This document shows, one piece after another, positions 37,200 through 45,923 of a stretch of 64,000 nt of DNA. The stretch is from an uncultured Paracoccaceae bacterium (lineage in GTDB: Bacteria > Pseudomonadota > Alphaproteobacteria > Rhodobacterales > Rhodobacteraceae). Below the pieces are notes generated by a model that was given only the letters and a program-made list of their open reading frames with translations, was not told where the DNA came from and made no database searches. A program made the position numbers and the translations under genes. The DNA is taken from positions 62,001 to 126,000 of the forward strand of contig CALMJS010000016.1 in the NCBI GenBank assembly GCA_937864535.1, read 5' to 3'. Numbering within the stretch: position 1 is the stretch's first letter; every line of letters starts with the position of its first letter.

Positions 37200-37936
37200 G
37201 CGTTCAACGCCACGCGCGATGGGTAGTCGATGACACCGTACAAGTCTGCCCAAAGCACATTGCGACCGATGAGACGCATGGCGGCCTGAAAGCAACGCCA
37301 TTGCTCCATGTCGCAATTTGCGATGAGGTCGGTCAGATACCAGTAGCTGGTCGTCCGCGCGGCCTGTTCAACAAGCGCGTCGGCTTGGGCATCTTCCTCC
37401 TGAAGGTAATCCCAGATGCGGCGCAGATTATCGCGATAAGCCCGCGTGTAGTCGTCAGTACAAACGACCATGGCATCGTCTGCGAAATCGTCTGTGACGG
37501 ACGCAAAGATGTCCTCGATTTCGTCCTGAACGTCAGGTCTCGCAAGGCTCGTCGCATTGCGTACGAACAGCGCCCGACGATAACCGTCCTTGAAGGTGAC
37601 CCTAAGGTCGAAGCTGTGAGACCTGATCCTACGCTTCCGCCGGCAGGTGAATTTGATCGGCGGCAGCTGAACTTCAAGCCCGAACAGATCGGGACTACGC
37701 AGCACGTCGAGCGCGACCCCATATTCACCCTCACCGTCAAAATGATAGACTTGCGGAACCCCGTTCGTCATCGGCGTCGCAATCGCTGCGGATACGCGCT
37801 TGGCGGTATTGCTGCGCGTCAGAGGATTGCGGTGACCTGCATAAGGCAGGACCCCATGGATCGGTGCCACCTTCAAGGCGGGCAGTTTTTTCTTGGGTTT
37901 TGGCTGATCTTCCAGCCAGTCTTGGTAATTCGACAT
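37196..37936 (-). CDS. TnsA-like endonuclease N-terminal domain protein
   Basis: A 246-residue protein directly upstream of, and coupled to, tniA, the usual place of TnsA, which cuts the 5' ends of the transposon for cut-and-paste movement. The nuclease-like core reads HFDGEGEYGVALDVL (E71), then LEVQLPP, HSFDLRVTFKDG (D110) and ALFVRN. The last motif normally holds the catalytic Lys (AVKP-like in relatives); here Arg126 occupies that place. Activity is therefore uncertain. The call rests on this pattern and position; an unrelated DNA-binding protein is possible. Confidence 0.6.
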   Translation of the reverse strand: MSNYQDWLEDQPKPKKKLPALKVAPIHGVLPYAGHRNPLTRSNTAKRVSAAIATPMTNGVPQVYHFDGEGEYGVALDVLRSPDLFGLEVQLPPIKFTCRRKRRIRSHSFDLRVTFKDGYRRALFVRNATSLARPDVQDEIEDIFASVTDDFADDAMVVCTDDYTRAYRDNLRRIWDYLQEEDAQADALVEQAARTTSYWYLTDLIANCDMEQWRCFQAAMRLIGRNVLWADLYGVIDYPSRVALNA

Positions 37937-38265
37937 GCCGTCTCCATTCCCAGACGGCCTTGGCGACTGGGGTGCTTAAGTTCTTTGTCGGGATTTTCTT
38001 CAAGCAGTTCAGCGGATTGCCAAAGCAACGACCGGGCGCTCCTTGCCCAACCAGCTTTGTGCGCCGCTTCGACTGACCGGGGTACTTATCTGCGTGCCCG
38101 GTCAGCTTTTCTGCATTACGTGATTTTAGACTTCATATCTGCTCGTTCCTCTCGTTCATCTCTTCTTCATCATTAGGTAGTAGGAGGTAGTGAAAGTTCT
38201 GAACGAAAAGTTTTGAAAAAAGTTCTCGCAGAAAATTTGACATGATTTCAGGCACTTGAAGGCCA
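37937..38265. promoter_or_regulatory. Spacer upstream of tnsA with inverted repeat
   Basis: No gene is supported here. CTGACCGGG (38073-38081) and CCCGGTCAG (38097-38105) form a 9-bp perfect inverted repeat with a 15-base spacer; on the + strand it is followed by CTTTT. It could be an operator controlling the transposition genes or a terminator. The part beyond 38120 is AT-rich and may hold the tnsA promoter. Confidence 0.35.
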
Positions 38266-38766
38266 TCATGTCTGCGGCGGCCAACTTTTTGCAATATCCG
38301 AAAGCGTTTTCGACACGTTGTCGAATCCTTTCTCTGCGGCGATTGCGGCAAGACGGGTCGGCTGCTGTTCCATGATACGGCGCGCCAGATGCAGCGGAAT
38401 GCTGATCCCGTCGAGACCCATCGGCACGCAGAAACTGGCAAGGTCGATGTCTGGTGAAAGTTGCGATGTATCCAGCCGTTCCGGGTCTCCAAGCCGATAC
38501 CATCGCGATAAGGTACGGGCCCATTTCCGATCCTCACTGACATGGATCAGAAGTGAGGTATTTATAATTCTTGTCCCAAGCCTCGGGTGTCCCTCTACCC
38601 ATCCGTGGAGGGTCATCTTCTGGGCCTGAAGCACGATCAGGTAATGCTCCATCTTCGGAGCGTCTTGGTCCGCGCCATCGGGGTTCGGCCCCTGAAGGGC
38701 GGCTTGGAAGGCTGTGACGCTGCGCTTAAGCAGCTCGAGGTACAGGTAGTCGTGTGTGTTGTTCAT
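38266..38766 (-). CDS. Hypothetical protein upstream of tnsA
   Basis: A 166-residue soluble protein that I cannot assign. It has no membrane segment or signal peptide. Recognisable stretches are HDYLYLELLKRSVTAFQAAL, TSLLIHVSEDRKWARTLSRW (a Trp/Arg-rich block), and LGDPERLDTS near the middle; the C-terminal half is helical. It is transcribed toward tnsA, 329 bp away, and is divergent from hsdM. Position next to the transposition genes suggests either an element-encoded accessory or the first cargo gene. Coding quality looks good along its full length. Confidence 0.6.
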   Translation of the reverse strand: MNNTHDYLYLELLKRSVTAFQAALQGPNPDGADQDAPKMEHYLIVLQAQKMTLHGWVEGHPRLGTRIINTSLLIHVSEDRKWARTLSRWYRLGDPERLDTSQLSPDIDLASFCVPMGLDGISIPLHLARRIMEQQPTRLAAIAAEKGFDNVSKTLSDIAKSWPPQT

Positions 38767-39192
38767 CTTGTCATACTGTACGTCGCCCCGGTTCCGGGCA
38801 TGCTCCGGGACCAGGTGACAATTGAGTTTTATGTTGATGAACGCGTTCGCCGGCGGCTCTACAGGCAGGGCGAAAGGGGCGTAAAGCAGATAGGCTTGCG
38901 AAAAACACTACAGTCAAATTAGTCTACTGGGTGGATTCCGAGCGTAGCAACGCGACGGCAGGTCTCGCGGGGAGGTTTTCGCAAGTCATTTTGCGATCTG
39001 GGATTGAGCACCAAGTCCGCGATTCTCGCCTTCATGCTGCGCGCCGGTGCATTTTCGCCAATAAACGGCGGACCGAAACCTCAAGGCGGCCGACAGATGC
39101 GAGAATCGCTGCGGAAGCACGGCCGATGCTGGCGTGCGTTTGCGATATTGATTACGTTGCCGGAAAACGCATTTGAGAAGACGAGGCAGGCT
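38767..39192. promoter_or_regulatory. Divergent spacer between hypothetical gene and hsdM
   Basis: No convincing gene. The region must hold promoters for the leftward hypothetical gene and the rightward hsdM. Open frames run through its right half into hsdM (ATG at 39004 and 39097), but the encoded residues do not resemble HsdM N-termini. No operator consensus was recognised. Confidence 0.35.
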
Positions 39193-41226
39193 TTGGAGCA
39201 TATCGGTAAACTGGAACAGCGCCTCTGGGGTGCGGCGGATTCTCTTCGGGCCAACTCGAACTTCGCCAGCAACGAATACTTCATGCCTGTGATGGGCCTG
39301 ATCTTCCTGCGGCACGCGTATTCGCGCTTTCTTAAGGTCCGCGACGAAATCATTCCAACCCTTCCGTCACGTGGCGGCAAGACCCGCCCTCTGACCAAGG
39401 AAGATTTCTCCGCCCGCTCCTCCATCTTCCTGCGCGAACAAGCGCAGTTCGACCACCTCGTCGGCCTCCCCGAACACGAGAACGCAGCCACCGCTGTCAT
39501 CGCCGCGATGCAGTCGATCGAGGAGGACTACACCACTCTCGAAGGCCTGCTGCCGAAACAGGAATATGCTGAACTCGATGACGATGCCCTGCGCCAGGTG
39601 CTGCGGATCTTCAACGATCCAGCCTTGCAAAAGGCCGACGGTGATGTCTTCGGCCGCATCTATGAATATTTCCTGACCCAGTTCGCCGACCAGAAGGCGC
39701 ATGACAACGGCGAATTCTTCACCCCGGTCAGCCTGGTCGAAACCATCGTCAACTTCATCGAACCCACCCGCGGCAAGGTCATCGACCCGGCTTGCGGCTC
39801 GGGCGGCATGTTCGTGCAATCCGCCCACTTCGTCGAAGCAATGAAGGCCAACCCCAACGAACGCCTGACCTTCTACGGGATGGAGAAGAACCCGACGACC
39901 ATCCGCCTGGCCAAGATGAACCTTGCCGTCCACGGGCTCGAAGGCGACATCCAGAAGGCCATCAGCTACTACGAAGACCCGCACAAGTCCCATGCGCCCT
40001 TCGACTACGTCATGGCCAACCCGCCCTTCAACGTCGACGAAATCGACGCCGAGAAGATGAAGGACGACAAGCGCCTCTCCTTCGGCCTGCCCGGCGTGAA
40101 CAAGGGCGGCAAGGTCTCGAACGGCAACTACGTCTGGATGTCCTTCTTCCATTCCTACCTGTCCGACACGGGCCGCGCGGGGATCGTCATGTCGTCGCAG
40201 GCGTCCTCGGCCGGCGGGCAAGAGGCCAAGGTCCGCGAGGCGATGGTCAAGACCGGCGACATGGATGTCATGCTCGCGATCCGGGGCAACTTCTTCTACA
40301 CCCGCACCGTGCCCTGTGAAATCTGGTTCATGGACAAGGGCAAGCCCGAGCATCTGCGTGACAAGGTGCTGATGCTGGATGCGCGGCAGGTCTTCCGCAA
40401 GGTGACGCGCAAGATCTGCGACTTCTCGCCCGAGCAGGAAAAGAACCTCACCTCCATCGTCTGGCTCTACCGTGGCCAGGAGGATCGCTTTGCAGGCCTC
40501 GTGCAGTCCTACCTCGCCACCGCGCGGGAAGAGGCGCAGGCGGCCGACTTTGCGCCCCTCCTCGACGTGCTGGCAAAGGCCGAGGTGTATTTCGCAAACC
40601 ATGCGGACGTGACCGAATTGCAGGCCGGCATCCAGAAGCTGACCACCGACGCGCAGGCCTTCGGGGCGGCGGCAGCGGCGCTGGTGGAGCCGGAGGCGAC
40701 CATTCCCGCGCTGACCGATGGCTGGACGGCGATGCAGCCCTTGGCGGAGCAGGCCAAGACCCTGATCAAGGAAATCGACCATCTGGCCAAGCTGGCGCAA
40801 AAGGCGCAGGAGGCCGCGATTGCGGCGGGCGAAAAGGCCGCCGAGGGCAAGAAGCATCTGGCCGCCATCGCTGCGGCGCGGGTGGCGCTGACCGGTGATC
40901 CGGAGATTCACCTGACGCCGACCGGGGCGCTGAAACGCTTCCGCTATTTCGAGGGGCAGGCAGACTGGCTGCTGTCGCGCTTCCCCGAGGGGCGGCTCCG
41001 CGATGTCGAGGGGCTGGTGAAGCTGGTGGATCAGGCCGAGCTGGCCGAGAACGATTATAGCCTGACACCGGGCCGCTATGTGGGCGTCGCGCCCGAAGCG
41101 GAGGATGAGGATTTCGATTTCGAAGAGGCGATCAAGGAAATCCATGACGAGCTGGAGACCCTGAATGCCGAGGCGGCGGAACTGGCCGAAACCATCGCGA
41201 AGAACTTCGCGGAGTTGATCGTATGA
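39193..41226 (+). CDS. hsdM: Type I restriction-modification methyltransferase subunit HsdM
   Basis: HsdM methylates adenine in the host recognition site as part of an M2S or R2M2S complex. The protein has an N-terminal helical domain (QRLWGAADSLRANSNFASNEY), SAM motif I VIDPACGSGGMF (from residue 197) and the catalytic motif NPPF (276-279). The C-terminal 200 residues are Ala/Glu-rich and helical, probably a coiled coil. I chose TTG 39193, after GAGGCAGG, because LEHIGKLEQRLW fits the family N-terminus; longer in-frame starts (39004, 39097) cannot be excluded. It overlaps hsdS by 4 bp. Confidence 0.92.
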   Translation: MEHIGKLEQRLWGAADSLRANSNFASNEYFMPVMGLIFLRHAYSRFLKVRDEIIPTLPSRGGKTRPLTKEDFSARSSIFLREQAQFDHLVGLPEHENAATAVIAAMQSIEEDYTTLEGLLPKQEYAELDDDALRQVLRIFNDPALQKADGDVFGRIYEYFLTQFADQKAHDNGEFFTPVSLVETIVNFIEPTRGKVIDPACGSGGMFVQSAHFVEAMKANPNERLTFYGMEKNPTTIRLAKMNLAVHGLEGDIQKAISYYEDPHKSHAPFDYVMANPPFNVDEIDAEKMKDDKRLSFGLPGVNKGGKVSNGNYVWMSFFHSYLSDTGRAGIVMSSQASSAGGQEAKVREAMVKTGDMDVMLAIRGNFFYTRTVPCEIWFMDKGKPEHLRDKVLMLDARQVFRKVTRKICDFSPEQEKNLTSIVWLYRGQEDRFAGLVQSYLATAREEAQAADFAPLLDVLAKAEVYFANHADVTELQAGIQKLTTDAQAFGAAAAALVEPEATIPALTDGWTAMQPLAEQAKTLIKEIDHLAKLAQKAQEAAIAAGEKAAEGKKHLAAIAAARVALTGDPEIHLTPTGALKRFRYFEGQADWLLSRFPEGRLRDVEGLVKLVDQAELAENDYSLTPGRYVGVAPEAEDEDFDFEEAIKEIHDELETLNAEAAELAETIAKNFAELIV

Positions 41227-42446
41227 CCGACGCGCTCCCTATAACGCTTGATGACGTTTGCGAGTTCATCGTCGATTGCTTGCATAAGACTGCGCCTCTA
41301 AGCGAAGAGGGCTATCCATCCATCCGAACCCCAAATGTCGGGAAGGGCCGGTTGAAGCTTGAAGGCGTGAATCGGGTTTCCGAAGCCACGTACCGAGAGT
41401 GGACGAAACGAGCGATACCGCAGACAAACGACTTAATTCTCGCACGCGAAGCACCCGCTGGGAACGTAGCAATCGTAAAAGACGGCCAAGTTGTTTGTCT
41501 CGGCCAAAGAACAGTTCACCTTCGGCCCGATCCTGAAAAAACCGATCCTGACTTTCTCTGCTATTTCTTGCTGGCGCCGCGACAGAGAGGCAACCTCTTG
41601 GCTGGTGAAACAGGTGCAACCGCTGGCCACGTAAATATGCGGGATATCCGAAGGCTTCCCCTGATCGACTTGCCGCCAATCCAGCTTCAACGGAAAATTG
41701 GGCAGCTACTTTCGGCCTATGACGACCTGATCGAGAACAACCGGCGGCGGATTGCGGTGTTGGAGCAGGCGGCGCGGCTTTTGTATCGCGAATGGTTCGT
41801 CCATTTCCGCTTCCCCGGCTTTGAGACCGCCAAGTTCATCGACGGCCTGCCGGAGGGGTGGGAGCGCATCCCATTCTCAGATGCAGCATTCGTCAACAAG
41901 AAGACCGTCTGGGACAAAAACAAGAACCGAGACATCCGCATGGTTCCAATGGGCGCTCTCTCCGAAAGCGGGATGACCTGCGACTCTTCGCAATTTGAAA
42001 AGCGTGAAAAGCCAACAGGCGTGAAATTCGTGAATGGCGACACATTGTTCGCCCGTATCACGCCATGTCTTGAGAACGGAAAAACGGCGTATGTCGACTT
42101 CTTGGGGGAAGACGAGGTCGCATGTGGTTCGACAGAGTTCATTGTGTTCCGCGAACACAAGCTCAGCCGTTTCATGATATACCTCCTGGCTCGCGAGGAT
42201 GGCTTCAGACAGAATGCCGTAACCAGCATGGTAGGTTCGTCCGGGCGGCAGCGTGTGCAGAACAGCTGTTTTGACAAATTCATGGTCAGTATTCCACCGA
42301 AAGAAATCGCAACGGAATTCGATCAGAAGGCTGGTCCGATGTTCAACCAGGTTTCGGCTTTGCTGTCGTCTAATCAAAGGCTCGCCAAAGCCCGCGATCT
42401 TCTCCTTCCGCGTTTAATGGATGGACGTCTTCCCATCCCAGAGTAG
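41223..42446 (+). CDS. hsdS: Type I restriction-modification specificity subunit HsdS
   Basis: HsdS sets the DNA recognition sequence through two target-recognition domains. TRD1 spans about residues 1-150 (SIRTPNVGKGRLKLEGVN, then HVNMRDIRRLPLIDLPP). A conserved central helix follows (LSAYDDLIENNRRRIAVLEQ), then TRD2 at about 210-370 and a final helix (RLAKARDLLLPRLMDG). At 407 residues it is complete. Base composition alternates: conserved helices are GC-rich and close to hsdM usage, while both TRDs are richer in A/T, as expected from TRD exchange. It sits in a standard hsdM-hsdS-hsdR order. Confidence 0.92.
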   Translation: MTDALPITLDDVCEFIVDCLHKTAPLSEEGYPSIRTPNVGKGRLKLEGVNRVSEATYREWTKRAIPQTNDLILAREAPAGNVAIVKDGQVVCLGQRTVHLRPDPEKTDPDFLCYFLLAPRQRGNLLAGETGATAGHVNMRDIRRLPLIDLPPIQLQRKIGQLLSAYDDLIENNRRRIAVLEQAARLLYREWFVHFRFPGFETAKFIDGLPEGWERIPFSDAAFVNKKTVWDKNKNRDIRMVPMGALSESGMTCDSSQFEKREKPTGVKFVNGDTLFARITPCLENGKTAYVDFLGEDEVACGSTEFIVFREHKLSRFMIYLLAREDGFRQNAVTSMVGSSGRQRVQNSCFDKFMVSIPPKEIATEFDQKAGPMFNQVSALLSSNQRLAKARDLLLPRLMDGRLPIPE

Positions 42447-42455
42447 TATCTGGCC

Positions 42456-45400
42456 ATGAACGATTTTACCGAAGACCTGTTGGTTCAAAAGACAATGGCC
42501 GATTATCTGGCCGAAGAGCATGGCTGGCGCTCGGTCATGGCCTGGAACAGCGAGAGTTTCGGCCCCGAGGGCACGCTGGGCCGCAAATCCGACAAGGACG
42601 TGATCCTGACCCGCTATCTGTCCGAGGCGCTGGTCACCCTGAACCCCGGCCTGCCGGATGACGCCTACCAACAGGCGCTGCGGCAGATCACCGATGTCTT
42701 CGGCTCGCAATCGCTGCTGCGGATCAATCAGGAGAAATACGCCCTGATCCGCGACGGGGTGCAGGTGAAGTTCCGCCAGAACGGCGAAACGAAGGTCGCC
42801 CATCTGCGCGTCTTTGATTTCGACACGCCCGAGAACAACGACTTCCTCTGCGTGCGCGAGATGTGGATCCGCGGCTATGCCCACCGGCGGCGGGCGGACA
42901 TCATCGGCTTTGTCAACGGGCTGCCCCTGTTGTTCTGCGAACTCAAGCGCCCCGACAAGGACCTGCGCCGCGCCTATGCCGAGAACCTGAGCGATTACAA
43001 GGACACGGTACCGCACCTGTTCCACTTCAACGCCTTTGTCATCCTCGGGAATGGCGAAGAGGGGCGGATGGGTTCGATCAGCGCGGATTACGAGCATTTC
43101 GCCGAATGGCTGAAGCTGGATGAGCGCGACCGCCGCGATGGCCGCCTGCCGATGGAAGCGCTGCTGAAGATCGTCTGCGACAAGCGGAGGTTCATGGACC
43201 TGTTCGAGAACTTCATCCTGTTCGCGGATACGGCCAACGGGTTGGCCAAAATCATCGCCAAAAACCACCAGTTTCTGGGCGTGAACCGCGCCGTGGAGGC
43301 GGTGCGTACCCGCGAAGATCTTGAGCGCAAGCTGGGTGTGTTCTGGCACACCCAAGGGTCGGGCAAGTCGTTTTCCATGGCGCTGTTCACCCAAAAGGTC
43401 CACCGCAAGCTGGGCGGCGATTTCACCTTCCTGATCCTGACCGACCGCACCGATCTGGATAACCAGATCTACAAGACCTTCGCCTCAGTTGGGCTGGCCA
43501 ACAACGACAAGGACGCTTGCCGCGCGTCCTCGGCAAAGAACCTGCGCGAGTTGCTGGGGCAGCAGAAGAAGGTCATCTTCACGATGATCCAGAAGTTCAC
43601 CGATGATGAGGCTGGGAACGGGGTCTACTCGACCAGTGACAAGCTGATCGTCGTGACGGACGAGGCCCACCGGACCCAATACGGGATGCTGGCGCTGAAC
43701 ATGCGCAAGGGGCTGCCGAATGCGAGCTTCATCGGGTTCACAGGCACGCCGCTGTTCTCGAACGATCAGATCACCAAGCAGGTGTTCGGTGGCTATCTGT
43801 CAACCTATGACTTCCAGGATGCCATCGAAGATGGGGCGACGTTGCCCCTGTTCTACGATGCCCGAGGCGACAAGCTAAAGATCGCGGGGGCGGATCTGAA
43901 TGAGCGGCTGGCCGAAGCCTTGGCCGACGCCGAAATCGATGATCCGGACGTTGCCGCCAAGCTGTCGGACGATCTGAAGCGCGAATACCACGTCGTCACC
44001 GCCGAGCCGCGCCTGAAGCATATCGCCAAGGACTTCGCATGGCATTTCTCGACCAACTGGGAGAGCGGCAAGGCGATGTATGTCGCCATCGACAAGGTCA
44101 CGGCCGTGCGGATGTACGACTACATCCGCGCCGAATGGGACGCACGTATCACGGCGCTGGAGGCCGAACTGGGCACCATCTCTGACGATCAGGAGCGTAT
44201 TCAGCAGGAAGCGAAGATCGCGTGGATGCGCGAAACCGAGATGGCCGTCGTCGTCAGTGATGAGCAGAACGAGGTCAAGAAGTTCAAGGACTGGGGTCTC
44301 GACATCATCTCGCACCGGAAGCGGATGAAGGACGGATTCACCGTCACGGAAAAGGTCGGCGGCCGTGAGGTCGAGAAACGTCTGGATGTTGAAACGGCAT
44401 TCAAGCGCGAGGATCATCCGTTCCGCATCGTGATCGTCTGTGCCATGTGGTTGACCGGCTTCGACGTTCCCTCACTTTCGACCCTGTACCTCGATAAACC
44501 CCTGCAGGCACATACCCTGATGCAGGCGATTGCCCGCGCGAACCGAGTGAAGGAAGGGAAGAACAACGGTTTGATCGTCGATTACTGCGGCATCCTGAAA
44601 AACCTGCGCAAAGCCCTTGCCACATTCGCGGGACATACGGGCGGTAGAACGCTGGGAGACCCGGGTGAACCAGTGCCAGAGGTTGATCCGGTCAATCCAG
44701 AGGAGAAATTGCGCGGCGAATTGGTCGAAGCTATTGCTCTTGTGGGAGAGCGCCTGAAGAATGGCGGCTTCGAATTGGACCGGCTGCGCGATGCCGCAGG
44801 TTTCGATAAGCTCAAGGCGTTGAAGGACGCCAAGGAAATCATCAACCAGAACGACGAGTCCCGCAAAGGTTTCGAAATAGCAGCCCGCGCCGTTTTCCGG
44901 AAATACAAAGCCTGCCTGACCTTTGCATGGGTCGAAGATTTCAAAGGTTCCTACCAAGCGATCAACTTTATCTACAGCTCGCTGCAGGACGATAAGGCAG
45001 ATGCGGACACGACTGCGATCATCCAGCAATTGAACGCAATAGTTGCCGATGCCATACAAATCACCCCCGATACCGAGGGGGACAAGATTTTTGACATTTC
45101 CAAGGTGAACTTCGATTTGCTTCGACGTGAGTTTGCGAAGAGTGAAAAAAAGGCCAGCGATACGCAAGACCTACGCGAAGTTATCAGCAACCGCCTTGCG
45201 AAAATGCTTGCTGCCAATCCAACTTTGACTGACTTCGAAGAACGTTTCGACAAGATCATTAAGGACTACAACAAGGAAAAGGACAAGAATACGATCGAGG
45301 CCACTTTTGAGGCGCTGATGCGCTTGGCTGCCGAAATGGAAGCGGAGGCCCAATCCCACGTTTCCTTGGGCCTATCTGCCGACCAGAAGCCGATTTTCGA

Positions 45401-45692
45401 TCTACTGTTCCGCGAAGATCTATCCAAGGATGAGATAAAACAAATCAAATCAGCATCCATGGAGGTTTTAAACGCCATCAAGGAGCGCATGACGCAGGTT
45501 CATGATATTTTTCAAAAGCAGGCAACGCGCGCACGCCTCCGTCAGGATATCTATGATTTGCTCTACGATGAGAAAACCGGCTTACCTGCTTCGAAATATG
45601 ACGACTCCGAGTTGGAGTTACGAACGGATCTGGTCTTCCAGTTCTTCGAACAGCGATACGCGAGCGGCGCCTCATCCGCTCCCCTCGTGTGA
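42456..45692 (+). CDS. hsdR: Type I restriction endonuclease subunit HsdR
   Basis: HsdR translocates and cuts unmodified DNA. The 1078-residue protein has an N-terminal PD-(D/E)xK nuclease (D148 in RADIIGFV; E162 and K164 in FCELKRP) and a superfamily 2 helicase motor (Walker A TQGSGKS at 299-305, DEAH at 402-405, FIGFTGTP). A helical C-terminal region of about 350 residues docks on HsdM/HsdS. It starts 9 bp after hsdS. From about 44.7 kb the sequence becomes visibly more AT-rich, so the C-terminal part may have a different history. Confidence 0.93.
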   Translation: MNDFTEDLLVQKTMADYLAEEHGWRSVMAWNSESFGPEGTLGRKSDKDVILTRYLSEALVTLNPGLPDDAYQQALRQITDVFGSQSLLRINQEKYALIRDGVQVKFRQNGETKVAHLRVFDFDTPENNDFLCVREMWIRGYAHRRRADIIGFVNGLPLLFCELKRPDKDLRRAYAENLSDYKDTVPHLFHFNAFVILGNGEEGRMGSISADYEHFAEWLKLDERDRRDGRLPMEALLKIVCDKRRFMDLFENFILFADTANGLAKIIAKNHQFLGVNRAVEAVRTREDLERKLGVFWHTQGSGKSFSMALFTQKVHRKLGGDFTFLILTDRTDLDNQIYKTFASVGLANNDKDACRASSAKNLRELLGQQKKVIFTMIQKFTDDEAGNGVYSTSDKLIVVTDEAHRTQYGMLALNMRKGLPNASFIGFTGTPLFSNDQITKQVFGGYLSTYDFQDAIEDGATLPLFYDARGDKLKIAGADLNERLAEALADAEIDDPDVAAKLSDDLKREYHVVTAEPRLKHIAKDFAWHFSTNWESGKAMYVAIDKVTAVRMYDYIRAEWDARITALEAELGTISDDQERIQQEAKIAWMRETEMAVVVSDEQNEVKKFKDWGLDIISHRKRMKDGFTVTEKVGGREVEKRLDVETAFKREDHPFRIVIVCAMWLTGFDVPSLSTLYLDKPLQAHTLMQAIARANRVKEGKNNGLIVDYCGILKNLRKALATFAGHTGGRTLGDPGEPVPEVDPVNPEEKLRGELVEAIALVGERLKNGGFELDRLRDAAGFDKLKALKDAKEIINQNDESRKGFEIAARAVFRKYKACLTFAWVEDFKGSYQAINFIYSSLQDDKADADTTAIIQQLNAIVADAIQITPDTEGDKIFDISKVNFDLLRREFAKSEKKASDTQDLREVISNRLAKMLAANPTLTDFEERFDKIIKDYNKEKDKNTIEATFEALMRLAAEMEAEAQSHVSLGLSADQKPIFDLLFREDLSKDEIKQIKSASMEVLNAIKERMTQVHDIFQKQATRARLRQDIYDLLYDEKTGLPASKYDDSELELRTDLVFQFFEQRYASGASSAPLV

Positions 45693-45897
45693 CCAACATA
45701 GCTGCGTTCTACTCGCGTGCGACACCCAGCAGCTGACTGAATTCATTTCATAAGCTTACCCAAGAATGGCTCTTCTCGACGGCAGTCGCTGGAAGTCAGG
45801 GCGGATTTCATTGAAAAAGTCGGCCAGCGGCCATGAACTGGCCATCCCTTTCCGTCGGACATGAGTGCTCTTTCGGGCAATTGCCCGTTTGCCTGCC

Positions 45898-45920
45898 TTA
45901 CGGCGGCTATTCCGCCGTAA
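45898..45920 (-). terminator. Hairpin after the IS1182 transposase
   Basis: TTACGGCGG (45898-45906) pairs perfectly with CCGCCGTAA (45912-45920), just beyond the transposase stop. It may end the transposase transcript or block read-through into the element. Confidence 0.5.
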
Positions 45921-45923
45921 TCG

